From Methanoculleus sp. (lineage in GTDB: Archaea; Halobacteriota; Methanomicrobia; Methanomicrobiales; Methanoculleaceae), in NCBI GenBank assembly GCA_023230425.1, contig JALNXI010000003.1:1-23945 (forward strand): a stretch of DNA of 23,945 bases, written 5' to 3'. This document shows, in pieces, positions 6,962 to 14,968 of this stretch; within the stretch, counting starts at the first letter, position 1; the number at the start of each line of letters is the position of its first letter. A program made the position numbers and the translations under genes. Below the pieces are notes generated by a model, which saw only the letters and a program-made list of their open reading frames with translations, had not been told where the DNA came from and did not search any database.

Positions 6962-7530
6962 AGATCCGTCGTCCTGCATATCTTTACAAACGCTCTCATG
7001 AGACGGCCGTCCTTGACCCCCGGCGCCGTCTCGACGCCTGAGGCGACGTCGACGGCGTACGGCCGCACCGCCCGTATCGCCTCGGCGACGTTCCGGGGGG
7101 TGAGCCCACCCGCGAGGATGACCGGCACCCGCGATGCCGCCACGCATTTTTTTGCATATTCTGGGTCGAACGCCCGTCCGGTGCCGTGGCTGCCGTCGAC
7201 GACCACCGCGTCGCAGTCGTCCCGCAGGGGGTCGCCGGGTGAAAGCATCCGGATGACCCGCACCGCCGCATCCCGGGGCACATCGAGGCGGCCCCCCACC
7301 TGCACCGCATCCGGGCGGCAGGTGAGGATCGCCGCGAGATTGTCCGCCCGGTCGGTCGATGTGACGGCGACCGTGGTCACGAACGGCGGAACCGCCGCAA
7401 ATATATCCCGCGCCCGGTCCGGCGTCACGACTCGCGGCGATGGGCTCGCAAGCACCACGCCGATCGCGTCGGCTCCCGCCGCCGCGGCCAGGCAGGCGTC
7501 GCCGACCGTGGTGATCCCGCAGATCTTCAC
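6958..7530 (-). CDS. trpF: Phosphoribosylanthranilate isomerase
   Basis: TrpF converts phosphoribosylanthranilate to the ribulose form (CdRP) by an Amadori rearrangement. Cys4 in MKICGIT is the general base, and Asp112 in VVVDGSHGTG fits the general acid. The product is 190 residues, slightly shorter than many homologues. The sequence DAVQVGG stands where most family members have VQLHG, so the usual His is Gly. The start is a GTG that overlaps the trpC stop (GTGA), the only non-ATG start among the overlapping junctions. Confidence 0.93.
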   Translation of the reverse strand: MKICGITTVGDACLAAAAGADAIGVVLASPSPRVVTPDRARDIFAAVPPFVTTVAVTSTDRADNLAAILTCRPDAVQVGGRLDVPRDAAVRVIRMLSPGDPLRDDCDAVVVDGSHGTGRAFDPEYAKKCVAASRVPVILAGGLTPRNVAEAIRAVRPYAVDVASGVETAPGVKDGRLMRAFVKICRTTDL

Positions 7531-8285
7531 GCGAATACAAATCCCTCCAGCCTCTTTTGGCGGTCCCGCGCAGACATAAGCGCGGACCCGATCAGGAACG
7601 CATCGCAGTGCCGGCGTAGGTTCCTGACGTCCCAGGGCCAGGTGATGCCGCTCTCCGAGACCACAATCCTCCCCTCGTCGCGTGCCGCCTCTGCAAGGCG
7701 GACCGTCGTCGAGAGGTCGATCGTCATCGTCTCAAGGTTGCGGTTGTTGACCCCGATGAGGTTCGTTTCGGTGGCGAGGGCACGCTCCATCTCGCTTCTG
7801 TCGTGGACCTCGACGAGCGGCTCGAGTCCGAGCATGCATGCCTCGTCGACGAACGCGGGGAGGTGGTCCCCGAGCACCCGGGCGATCAGGAGGACGGCGT
7901 CGGCGCCGAGCGCCCGGCTCTCTACGAGCTGGCGTTCGTCGATGATGAAGTCCTTCCGGAGGATCGGGACCGTTACCGCACGCCGTACCCGGACGAGGAA
8001 CTCGGTGCTCCCCCCGAAGTAGGTGGGTTCGGTGAGCACCGAGAGGCCGGCGGCTCCGGCGGCGGCGAACTCCCGGGAGATCGCTTCGGGGGTGGAGCCG
8101 TCGTGAATCCTGCCGCGGGACGGGGAGGCGTACTTCACCTCGGCGATGATAGCGTTCTTCCCCCGGCACGCCCCTATGGCCTCTAGAAGACTCCGGTGAG
8201 GCAGAGCGCCGGGATCGACCGCCGGAAGAGCCTCAAGACTGTCGAGGCGCTCAGCGGTCGACCGGATGATATCGTCGAGGATCAT
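7527..8285 (-). CDS. trpC: Indole-3-glycerol-phosphate synthase
   Basis: TrpC closes the indole ring of CdRP with loss of CO2. The 252-residue barrel has every expected active-site block: Lys51 in AEVKYASPS, Lys111 in ILRKDF, Glu159 in LVEVH, Asn180 in GVNNRNL, and Glu211-Ser212 in SESGI. It is monofunctional; trpF is a separate gene next to it. The frame extends upstream beyond the true start through trpD. I chose the ATG at 8285-8283 because it overlaps the trpD stop by four bases and matches the family N-terminus. Confidence 0.96.
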   Translation of the reverse strand: MILDDIIRSTAERLDSLEALPAVDPGALPHRSLLEAIGACRGKNAIIAEVKYASPSRGRIHDGSTPEAISREFAAAGAAGLSVLTEPTYFGGSTEFLVRVRRAVTVPILRKDFIIDERQLVESRALGADAVLLIARVLGDHLPAFVDEACMLGLEPLVEVHDRSEMERALATETNLIGVNNRNLETMTIDLSTTVRLAEAARDEGRIVVSESGITWPWDVRNLRRHCDAFLIGSALMSARDRQKRLEGFVFA

Positions 8286-9298
8286 GCCCCGCCTCCGGTC
8301 GCCTCGATCAGCCGCTGGAGCCGGTCGAGCGCCGCTCCCGAGTCGATCGACTCCTCCGCACGGGCGATGCCCCGTGCGATATCGCCGGCCTTCCCGCCGA
8401 GGTAGATCGCCGCCCCGGCGTTGAGGAGGACGATATCCCGGGCGGGCCCACAGTCGCCCGAAAGGACACAGAGGAGGGTCCGGGCGTTCTCCTCGGGCCC
8501 GCCGCCCCGGAGTGCCGAGACGGGCGACGCCGGGATACCGAACTCCGTGCAGTCGAGGGTGTAGGTCCGGACCTCGCCGTCCCGGAGCTCCGCGACCGTC
8601 GTCGGCCCGGTCGTCGCGATCTCGTCGAGACCTGCGCCATGGACCACCATCGCGCGCTCCGCCCCGAGGTCCCCGAGCACCCGGGCGACCGGAACGGTCA
8701 GGCGGGGGTCGTAGACGCCGAGGAGGTGCGCCCCCGCACGCGCCGGATTCGTGAGGGGACCAAGGAGGTTGAAGACCGTCCGGATCCCGATCTCCTGCCG
8801 GGCCGACCGTGCGTACTGCATCGCCGGGTGGTAGGCCGGGGCGAAGAGGAAGACGATCCCGGCGGCCGCGAGGACCCCTGCGACCCGGTCGGGCGGGATC
8901 GCGACGGAGACGCCGAGCGCCTCGAGGACGTCGGCCGAGCCGCACCGGCTCGACACGCCCCGGTTCCCGTGCTTCACGACGGGAACCCCGGCCCCGGCGG
9001 CGACGAAAGCGGCCGCGGTGCTGATGTTGAAGGTTCCCGCACCGTCGCCCCCGGTCCCGCAGGTATCCACCCGCGCCTCCGGGGCCGGGAGGGAGACCGG
9101 GACGGCCGCCGCCCGCATCGCCCGGGCGAACGCCGAGATCTCCGCCACAGTCTCCCCCTTCATCCGCAGCGCCGTGAGGAATCCACCGATCTGGGCGGGG
9201 GTCGCGGCGCCCCGCACGATCTCCTCCATCACCCCTCCCGCCTCGGCAGGGGTGAGGTCCGTGCCCGAGGAGACCCGGGCGATCGCCTCCCGGATCAT
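8282..9298 (-). CDS. trpD: Anthranilate phosphoribosyltransferase
   Basis: TrpD transfers phosphoribose from PRPP to anthranilate. The 338-residue protein has the N-terminal helical domain (LTPAEAGGVMEEIVRG), then DTCGTGGDG (78-86) and NIST (91-94), which bind PRPP, and KHGNRGVSSRCGSAD (109-123), the other signature of this nucleoside phosphorylase-like family. FNLLGPLTNPA and VHGAGLDEIA follow in order. The ATG overlaps the trpG stop by four bases. It is not fused to the glutaminase, unlike the enterobacterial enzyme. Confidence 0.96.
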   Translation of the reverse strand: MIREAIARVSSGTDLTPAEAGGVMEEIVRGAATPAQIGGFLTALRMKGETVAEISAFARAMRAAAVPVSLPAPEARVDTCGTGGDGAGTFNISTAAAFVAAGAGVPVVKHGNRGVSSRCGSADVLEALGVSVAIPPDRVAGVLAAAGIVFLFAPAYHPAMQYARSARQEIGIRTVFNLLGPLTNPARAGAHLLGVYDPRLTVPVARVLGDLGAERAMVVHGAGLDEIATTGPTTVAELRDGEVRTYTLDCTEFGIPASPVSALRGGGPEENARTLLCVLSGDCGPARDIVLLNAGAAIYLGGKAGDIARGIARAEESIDSGAALDRLQRLIEATGGGA

Positions 9299-9879
9299 GC
9301 CCGGTCCCCCGTGCCGGAGAGGAAGTTTGCCATCAGCCGGTTCCCGTCCGGAGTGAGGATGCTCTCCGGGTGGAACTGCACCCCCTCGATCGGGAACTCC
9401 CGGTGCCGGACACCCATGACCGCCCCGTCGTCGTCGCTCTGGGCGGTCACTTCGAGGCAGTCCGGGACCGTGGCGGGGTCGATGACGAGCGAGTGGTAGC
9501 GGGTCGCGACGAGGGGGCCAGGCACCCCCGCGTAGATCCCCGCACCGTTGTGCCGGATCACCGACCGCTTCCCGTGCATCAGCCGGTCGGCCGGGGCTAT
9601 CCCGGCACCGAAGGCGAGGCCGATCGCTTGGTGGCCGAGGCAGACCCCGAGCGTCGGGACGGTGCGGCTGATCGTCGCAAGGACCTCCCGGTAGAGGGTG
9701 CACTCCCGGGGATGCCCCGGGCCGGGAGAGAGGACAACCCGATCGAATCCGCCGCAGCGGAGTCGCTCAAACGGGGTATCGCTCTTCACCACGACCGGTT
9801 CCGCCCCGAGCATCCCGATCTGCTGGCAGAGGTTGAAGGTGAAACTATCGTAGCTGTCGATGACGAGCACCCGCATCAT
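9295..9879 (-). CDS. trpG: Anthranilate synthase component II (glutamine amidotransferase)
   Basis: TrpG releases ammonia from glutamine for anthranilate synthase. The 194-residue protein shows the class I amidotransferase triad: Cys80 in LGVCLGHQ, and His170 and Glu172 in VQFHPES. DSYDSFTFNL at the N-terminus, SPGPGHP (51-57) and MHGK (101-104) are typical of TrpG/PabA. Because it lies between trpE and trpD in a complete trp operon, anthranilate synthesis is its main role, although it might also serve a p-aminobenzoate synthase. The start overlaps the trpE stop as ATGATG; either ATG could be used. Confidence 0.96.
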   Translation of the reverse strand: MMRVLVIDSYDSFTFNLCQQIGMLGAEPVVVKSDTPFERLRCGGFDRVVLSPGPGHPRECTLYREVLATISRTVPTLGVCLGHQAIGLAFGAGIAPADRLMHGKRSVIRHNGAGIYAGVPGPLVATRYHSLVIDPATVPDCLEVTAQSDDDGAVMGVRHREFPIEGVQFHPESILTPDGNRLMANFLSGTGDRA

Positions 9880-11387
9880 TGCACCTCCGCGCCGAGCGCC
9901 GCAAGCATCGCCCGTCCTTTGCTCTCGGTCTCAGTCCACTCCCGGCCGGGGTCGGAGTCGGCGACGATCCCCGCCCCCACCTGGGCGGAGGCGACGCCGT
10001 CCCGCACGACGACCGTCCGGATGGCGATCGCAAGGTCCATCGTGCCGGAAAACCCGATATAGCCGACAGCTCCCGCGTAGATCCCCCGCCGGAGCCCCTC
10101 CACCTCGTCGATGATCTGCATCGCCCGGACCTTCGGGGCGCCGGAGACGGTCCCCGCCGGGAAACAGGACCGCAGAACGTCGAAACGGTCGCACCCATCC
10201 CGGAGCCTGCCCGATACCGTAGAGACAATATGCTGGACGTGTGAGAACCGCTCGACGGTCATGAACCCCTCCACCGAGACGCTCCCATAGGTCGAGACCG
10301 CCCCGACGTCGTTCCTCGCGAGGTCGACGAGCATGATGTGCTCGGCCTGTTCCTTCTCGTCGGCGAGGAGCTCGGCCGCGAGCCTGTCGTCCTCCGCCGG
10401 GGTCGACCCCCGCGGCCGGGTGCCGGCGATCGGGACCGTCGTCACCTCCCCGCCCTCCACCCGGACGAGCATCTCGGGGCTGCTCCCGGCGACCACCAGG
10501 TCCCCGAAGTCCATGTAGTACATATAGGGGCTCGGGTTTTTTGCCCGCAGCCGCCGGTAGACGCCGAACAGATCGCCGTCTATCCGGCAGGTGAGCCTCC
10601 GGGAGAGGACCGCCTGGAAGATATCGCCTGCCGCGATATGCTCCTGGATCCGGAGGACCGCTCCCGAAAACTCCTCCCGGGTGCAGGACGACAATGCCAC
10701 GACCCCGGAAGGGTCGGGGTCAGCCGGAGCTCGCGGAGCGATGTCGCGTATCCGGGCGATCCTTTTGGCGACTGCGTCCCGGGCCCGGCAGTACTCCACC
10801 TCAGGATCGGCCCCGTCGGTGATGAGCAGGTTCCTGATGACCGCGAGCCGCCGCTCCCGGTGATCGAGGGCCAGGCAGTCCAGCGCCAGCATGAGCCGGG
10901 CGACGGGTTCTTCCGGGTCCTCCGCCGCATCCGGCCGGACCGTCGGGTAGATAGAAGAGATGAGGTCGTAGGAGAAGTAGCCGGCAAGCCCTCCCGAAAA
11001 CCTCTGGAGCAGTGAGGGAACGACCCGGAACCGGCCCATGAACGAGCGGACGGCATCGACGGCGTCGGCGGCCTCGATATCCCCGGCAATCTCACGGATG
11101 CGGGGGTCGCCGGAGACTGTCGCCGCACCATCGGAGGCTACGGCGACGGTCGCGGCCGGGGCGGTGCAGATGAACGAGTAACGGGCGGCCTTCCCGCTCC
11201 CTTCAAGCGACTCCAGCAGGAACCCCGGGCCGTCCCGGAGGGAGGCGTAGAGGTCTGCCGGAGGAGAGGCGGGGAGAGGGATCTCACAAAATAGAGGAAC
11301 AATGAGAGGCCGGCCGCTCTCTGCCGCCGCGGCGACGACCTCCTCGCACCCCGGCTCAGTGTTCAGCTCTCTTCGAGCTCTGTCCAT
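9876..11387 (-). CDS. trpE: Anthranilate synthase component I
   Basis: TrpE makes anthranilate from chorismate with ammonia supplied by TrpG, the committed step. LLES (57-60), followed by a basic stretch and RYSF, fits the N-terminal tryptophan-binding site, so feedback inhibition is likely. The catalytic domain has PIAGTRPRG (319-327), DEKEQAEHIMLVDLARND (343-360), GTVSGAPK (412-419) and GAGIVADSDP (471-480). At 503 residues it is of normal length. The ATG lies 10 bases after the trpB2 stop, the only non-overlapping junction in the operon. A GGGGTGAT ribosome binding site spans the trpB2 stop codon, which suggests coupled reinitiation. Confidence 0.96.
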   Translation of the reverse strand: MDRARRELNTEPGCEEVVAAAAESGRPLIVPLFCEIPLPASPPADLYASLRDGPGFLLESLEGSGKAARYSFICTAPAATVAVASDGAATVSGDPRIREIAGDIEAADAVDAVRSFMGRFRVVPSLLQRFSGGLAGYFSYDLISSIYPTVRPDAAEDPEEPVARLMLALDCLALDHRERRLAVIRNLLITDGADPEVEYCRARDAVAKRIARIRDIAPRAPADPDPSGVVALSSCTREEFSGAVLRIQEHIAAGDIFQAVLSRRLTCRIDGDLFGVYRRLRAKNPSPYMYYMDFGDLVVAGSSPEMLVRVEGGEVTTVPIAGTRPRGSTPAEDDRLAAELLADEKEQAEHIMLVDLARNDVGAVSTYGSVSVEGFMTVERFSHVQHIVSTVSGRLRDGCDRFDVLRSCFPAGTVSGAPKVRAMQIIDEVEGLRRGIYAGAVGYIGFSGTMDLAIAIRTVVVRDGVASAQVGAGIVADSDPGREWTETESKGRAMLAALGAEVQ

Positions 11388-11397
11388 TCCACCGGCA

Positions 11398-12756
11398 TCA
11401 CCCCGTCACCGGAAGCCGGGAGAGCGACTCCTTGATCAGCTCCGCCGGGTACTCGTAATCGGCGAGTTTCCCTGCCATGTAGGCGTCGTAGGAGGAGAAG
11501 TCGAAGTTACCGTGCCCGGAGTTGTTGAAGAGGATCACCTTTGCGTCCCCGGTCTCCCGGCAGCGGAGGGCCTCATCGATCGCGGCCTTCACCGCGTGGG
11601 CGGACTCGGGTGCGACGATGATCCCCTCCGTCCGGGCAAAGGTCATGGCGGCGTCGAAGACCTCGTTCTGGTGGTAGGCGACCGACCGGATCACCCCATC
11701 GTGGGCGAGCCGGGAGACAAGCGGCGATGCCCCGTGGTAGCGGAGGCCTCCGGCGTGGATCGCCGGCGGGACGAAGTCGTGACCGAGGGTGAACATCTTC
11801 ATGATCGGGGTTAACCCCGCAACATCCCCGAAGTCGTAGGCGTAGAGCCCCTTCGTCAGGGTCGGGCAGGCTGCAGGCTCCACAGCGATAATATCGGTAT
11901 CGGGGTGCTTCCCCTTCATCTTCTCGCCGGCAAACGGGAAGGAGAGCCCGGCAAAGTTGGTACCCCCGCCGACGCACCCGATCACGACGTCCGGGTAGGC
12001 ATCTACCATCGCAAGCTGCTCCCGCGCCTCCTGGCCGATGATCGTCTGGTGGAGGCAGACGTGGTTGAGGACGGAGCCGAGCGCGTAGTTGGTGTTATCG
12101 TGACTCGCCGCGTCCTCGACCGCCTCCGATATGGCGATACCGAGGGAGCCCGGGGTATCGGGGTCGCGGGCGAGCACTGCCCGACCCGACCGGGTCTTCT
12201 CCGACGGGCTCGGCAGGCACTCGGCGCCGTAGACCTGCATCATGCTCTTCCGGTAGGGTTTCTGCTCATACGAGCTCCGGACCATGTAGACGGTGCACTC
12301 CATGTCGAAGAGGCCCGTTGCAAACGCAAGCGACGAGCCCCACTGTCCCGCCCCGGTCTCGGTCGCGAGCCGCTCGATCCCCTCCTGGCGGTTGTAGTAG
12401 GCCTGGGGGATGGCGGTGTTGGGCTTGTGCGAGCCCGGCGGGCTCACGCCCTCCCACTTATAGTAGATCTTTGCGGGGGTTTTCAGGGCGGCTTCAAGCC
12501 TTCTCGCCCGGTAGAGCGGGCTCGGCCTCCAGAGGGTGAGGATGTCCCGGACTTCGCCGGGTATATCGATGTAGCGCTCCGTACTCATCTCCTGCCGGAT
12601 CAGTTCCATCGGGAAGATGTGGCGGAGGTCGTCGGGGACTGCCGGCTTCCCGGTCGCCGGATGAAGGACCGGGGCCATGGGCGTCGGGAGATCCGCCTGG
12701 ATGTTGTACCATCGTTTCGGCATCTCCCCCTCATCAAGGAGGATCTTCGTCTGCAT
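11398..12756 (-). CDS. trpB2: TrpB2-type tryptophan synthase beta chain, first gene of the trp operon
   Basis: The protein has 452 residues, about 60 longer than TrpB1, and the MPKRWYNI...PTPMAPVLHP N-terminus typical of TrpB2. Lys111 in SPPGSHKPNTA carries the pyridoxal phosphate, ETGAGQWG (133-140) is the catalytic loop, and GGGTN (263-267) binds the phosphate. TrpB2 enzymes usually do not pair tightly with TrpA; some have been reported to prefer O-phosphoserine, or to salvage free indole. Having both TrpB2 and TrpB1 in one operon suggests different conditions or substrates rather than redundancy. The ATG sits about 30 bases after a TATA box, so the operon message is probably leaderless or nearly so. 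Confidence 0.95.
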   Translation of the reverse strand: MQTKILLDEGEMPKRWYNIQADLPTPMAPVLHPATGKPAVPDDLRHIFPMELIRQEMSTERYIDIPGEVRDILTLWRPSPLYRARRLEAALKTPAKIYYKWEGVSPPGSHKPNTAIPQAYYNRQEGIERLATETGAGQWGSSLAFATGLFDMECTVYMVRSSYEQKPYRKSMMQVYGAECLPSPSEKTRSGRAVLARDPDTPGSLGIAISEAVEDAASHDNTNYALGSVLNHVCLHQTIIGQEAREQLAMVDAYPDVVIGCVGGGTNFAGLSFPFAGEKMKGKHPDTDIIAVEPAACPTLTKGLYAYDFGDVAGLTPIMKMFTLGHDFVPPAIHAGGLRYHGASPLVSRLAHDGVIRSVAYHQNEVFDAAMTFARTEGIIVAPESAHAVKAAIDEALRCRETGDAKVILFNNSGHGNFDFSSYDAYMAGKLADYEYPAELIKESLSRLPVTG

Positions 12757-12777
12757 ACCTCATGGTGCACTCTGAAC

Positions 12778-12786
12778 AAATATATA
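12778..12786 (-). promoter_or_regulatory. TATA box of the trp operon
   Basis: On the minus strand GTATATATTTG is centred about 26 bases before the ATG of trpB2, so transcription would start at or next to the start codon. TGTTCAG occurs on the minus strand just downstream of it (around 12771-12778) and again about 67 bases upstream. These are possible regulator sites. I see no clear TGTACA boxes of the kind known for TrpY-controlled operons. Confidence 0.55.
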
Positions 12787-12885
12787 CATTGCGGGTCACC
12801 TGTGATCAGCAGAGGCTGCGTTCATGCACAAGGGTCGCTGAACACCAGCCCGCCCTCAGCCCCGGGTACGCCTCCGGGAAAAAGG

Positions 12886-12893
12886 GTATATGG
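12886..12893 (+). promoter_or_regulatory. TATA box of the YdjM-like gene
   Basis: GTATATGG is centred about 26 bases before the ATG at 12915, which predicts a leaderless message. The two divergent promoters share a 158-base intergenic region. Confidence 0.45.
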
Positions 12894-12914
12894 TCACCCC
12901 GCCACTGATCGGCG

Positions 12915-13499
12915 ATGTATCCCCTCGCCCATGTCATGGCCGGTGTCCTCATCGGTCTTGTGCTCGCGGCGATCGTCGGCGACCGGCGGGTTGTCGCGCT
13001 CGGCGCGCTCGGGGCCGTGCTCCCCGACCCGATCGACAAGCCGATCGGACACATCATCCTCGCCGGGACGGTCAACTACGGCCGGATATACTTCCACGGG
13101 CTCACCGTCTTCTTCCTGATTCTCCTCACGGGCCTCCTCCTCTACCGCCACAGGCGCCGGATAGGCCTCCTCGCGGTTGCGGCAGGCATGGCGAGCCACC
13201 AGATCCTCGACGGCATGTGGCGGCACCCCGTCGAGTGGTTCTGGCCGTTCCTCGGCCCTCTCCCGCAGCACCACTACTCAGAACACTTCCTCTGGGACAC
13301 CATCCGGCAGGGACTCGCCCAGCCGAGCGAATGGCTCTTCCTCCTCCTGATCACCGGGTTGTTTGCCGCCTTCTACCGGCGGGAACTTGCGGCCGCCCTC
13401 ACCCGGCTCACGGGTCCCTCCGCCCGCCGGATGATCTTCACGGCGCTCGGCCTCGTCATCCTCGTCGCACTGGCCGTGGGCTGGCGGTTTCTGCTGTGA
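12915..13499 (+). CDS. YdjM/DUF457-like membrane-bound metal-dependent hydrolase
   Basis: The 194-residue protein has about four or five membrane segments and the conserved polar residues of the YdjM family: His6 in AHVMAGVLIG, the LPDPIDK block (37-42), His61, and ASHQILDGMWRHP (93-104). These are thought to bind metal. YdjM of E. coli is an SOS-regulated inner-membrane protein, but the biochemical reaction of the family is not known to me. The ATG follows a TATA box at leaderless distance. The stop is only five bases from the stop of the convergent methyltransferase gene. Confidence 0.8.
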   Translation: MYPLAHVMAGVLIGLVLAAIVGDRRVVALGALGAVLPDPIDKPIGHIILAGTVNYGRIYFHGLTVFFLILLTGLLLYRHRRRIGLLAVAAGMASHQILDGMWRHPVEWFWPFLGPLPQHHYSEHFLWDTIRQGLAQPSEWLFLLLITGLFAAFYRRELAAALTRLTGPSARRMIFTALGLVILVALAVGWRFLL

Positions 13500-13504
13500 G
13501 GGGG

Positions 13505-14356
13505 TCACCCCCGCTTCCGCCACCAGATCGCGGCGTAGGTTGAAGTCCCGGGGAGAGCGAGCCTGCCGTCCTGCCGGATGAGATGTTCGCGGAAGTAATC
13601 CCGGAGGACCTCCCGCTGCCCCGGGGTCTCCACGCTCATCCGGGGAGCGAAGTGATCGACCGCGTCCTCCACGGTCGCAAAGGCGACCGTATCGTCCATC
13701 GGGCGCATCAGGACGTTTGCGTAGATCCCCATCCCGTAGAGGACGTTGAAGAGGCAGTCGGCCTTCGGTCTCGGGTGATACGGCGCCCCGTGCAGATCTT
13801 CCCAGAGCGCAAGGTAAAGCCGCTCCCAGAGCGGCTCGTCGGCGAACCAGTAGAGGTGGACCGACCCGGATTCGGAGACTGCCGCATTCATCGCGGCGAG
13901 GGCCAACCGGATATCGGGCATAGCAAGCGAGAACGAGGCGACCACCCGGTCGTAAGGCAGCTGGAAGTCGCGGCCCGGATCGATCTCCTCCCAGAGACCG
14001 CGGACGGCGGCGATGGTAGTGATCCCCTCCCGCTCCGCCGCCGCCCGGAGCTCCGCAATCATCCCCTCCGCGGGATCGACCGCCGTTACCGAGGCGCCGG
14101 CACGGGCAAGCGGCAGGGCGAGGGTCCCGGGCCCCGACCCGATATCCAGCACCCGGTCGCCGGGAGCGACGCCAAGGTCCCGCAGGGTCTCGGCGACCCG
14201 GCGTGCATGATCAGATTCCAGGCGGGCGGCATACCGCCGGGCCTGCTCCCGGTCGCCCCAGAGGTCGGCACCCTCCCGGAACTTCGCGGTCGACCGGTTC
14301 AGGGCGAGCCTCCTCCGCCAGACCTCGTTCCAGTCCGGGATCAGAAGATCATTCAT
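13505..14356 (-). CDS. Class I SAM-dependent methyltransferase
   Basis: RVLDIGSGPGTLALPLA (motif I, about residues 68-84) and ASVTAVDPAEGMI, with an acidic residue at the end of the second strand, show a Rossmann-type SAM-binding domain. The N-terminus (IPDWNEVWRRRL) and the C-terminal sequence (TSTYAAIWWRKRG) are frequent in a group of methanogen methyltransferases of unknown substrate. The frame begins further upstream, but MNDLLIPDWNEVW at 14356 fits the family N-terminus best, giving 283 residues. No operon partner is visible. Substrate is unknown. Confidence 0.88.
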   Translation of the reverse strand: MNDLLIPDWNEVWRRRLALNRSTAKFREGADLWGDREQARRYAARLESDHARRVAETLRDLGVAPGDRVLDIGSGPGTLALPLARAGASVTAVDPAEGMIAELRAAAEREGITTIAAVRGLWEEIDPGRDFQLPYDRVVASFSLAMPDIRLALAAMNAAVSESGSVHLYWFADEPLWERLYLALWEDLHGAPYHPRPKADCLFNVLYGMGIYANVLMRPMDDTVAFATVEDAVDHFAPRMSVETPGQREVLRDYFREHLIRQDGRLALPGTSTYAAIWWRKRG

Positions 14357-14440
14357 CAGCCAGTCGGTCGCCCCTGGAGCGTAAGTAAGTATCCATACGC
14401 GCCCCGCGAGCATCCTGCGGCCCCGGGAACACCCCAACCA

Positions 14441-14447
14441 TTATATA
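14441..14447 (+). promoter_or_regulatory. TATA box of the GerW-like operon
   Basis: TTATATA stands out in a GC-rich intergenic stretch. Its centre is about 27 bases before the first GTG at 14471, which supports that GTG as a leaderless start. Confidence 0.5.
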
Positions 14448-14470
14448 CGAGGCCGGAGACTGGAATACCT

Positions 14471-14947
14471 GTGGTGAGTAGTGTGACTGGTGAATCGATG
14501 CTTCAGATAACCGTCGATCAACTTGCAAGAACGCTCTGCGCGAGCGCGGTCCTCGGTGCCCCGGTCGAGGCCGGCGATCGGGTTATCATACCGGTCGCCG
14601 AGTTCGGGTTCGGGTTCGGTGGTGCGGAAGGCACGGGAGGCAGTAAGGAAGGCAGCCAGAGCGGCGGGTCAGGAACCGGCGGTGGAGGCGGTATATCGGC
14701 CGTCGCCCTGATCATCGTCACCAAAGGTGTCGGAGGCCCCGAGGGCATCCAGGTGATATCGCTGAAGAAGAAGAGCGAGATCGCCGAGGTGATCACGACG
14801 ATCGGGGAGACAGTCGGCCCGCATGTCGCTAAAGCGCTCGAAAAAGGCTCTGAGATGATGATGCAGCGCAAAGGTAGCAAAGGCAAAACGCCCTGGGTAT
14901 CGGAAGAGGGAAAGGAGATCCCGGTCAGCGGTGAGGAAGAGGCGTAA
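14471..14947 (+). CDS. GerW/YtfJ family protein
   Basis: The product has LQITVDQLARTLCASAVLGAPVEAGDRVIIPVAEFGFGFG, a long Gly/Ser-rich loop, then GGGGGISAVALIIVTKGVGGPEGIQVISL. This is the GerW (YtfJ, PF09579) pattern: a short helical N-terminus, GD-x-VIIPV, a glycine loop, and a second beta segment. In Bacillus, YtfJ is a spore protein linked to germination, but homologues occur widely in non-sporulating bacteria and archaea, where the role is unknown. The start is ambiguous: GTG 14471 (leaderless), GTG 14483 or ATG 14498 (GGTGA four bases upstream). The family has several residues before the LM/ML helix, which favours an upstream start. First gene of a three-gene unit. Confidence 0.85.
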   Translation: MVSSVTGESMLQITVDQLARTLCASAVLGAPVEAGDRVIIPVAEFGFGFGGAEGTGGSKEGSQSGGSGTGGGGGISAVALIIVTKGVGGPEGIQVISLKKKSEIAEVITTIGETVGPHVAKALEKGSEMMMQRKGSKGKTPWVSEEGKEIPVSGEEEA

Positions 14948-14968
14948 GGCTCTCTACCCCTCCAATCT

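Noticed and set aside
6962..7540. Upstream extension of the trpB frame
   Set aside because: Gly/Arg-rich shadow of trpF; the family N-terminus and ATGA overlap place the start at 6961.
12757..12914. Possible trp leader peptide or attenuator
   Set aside because: The TATA box leaves no room for a leader, and no Trp-codon-rich ORF or terminator hairpin was found.
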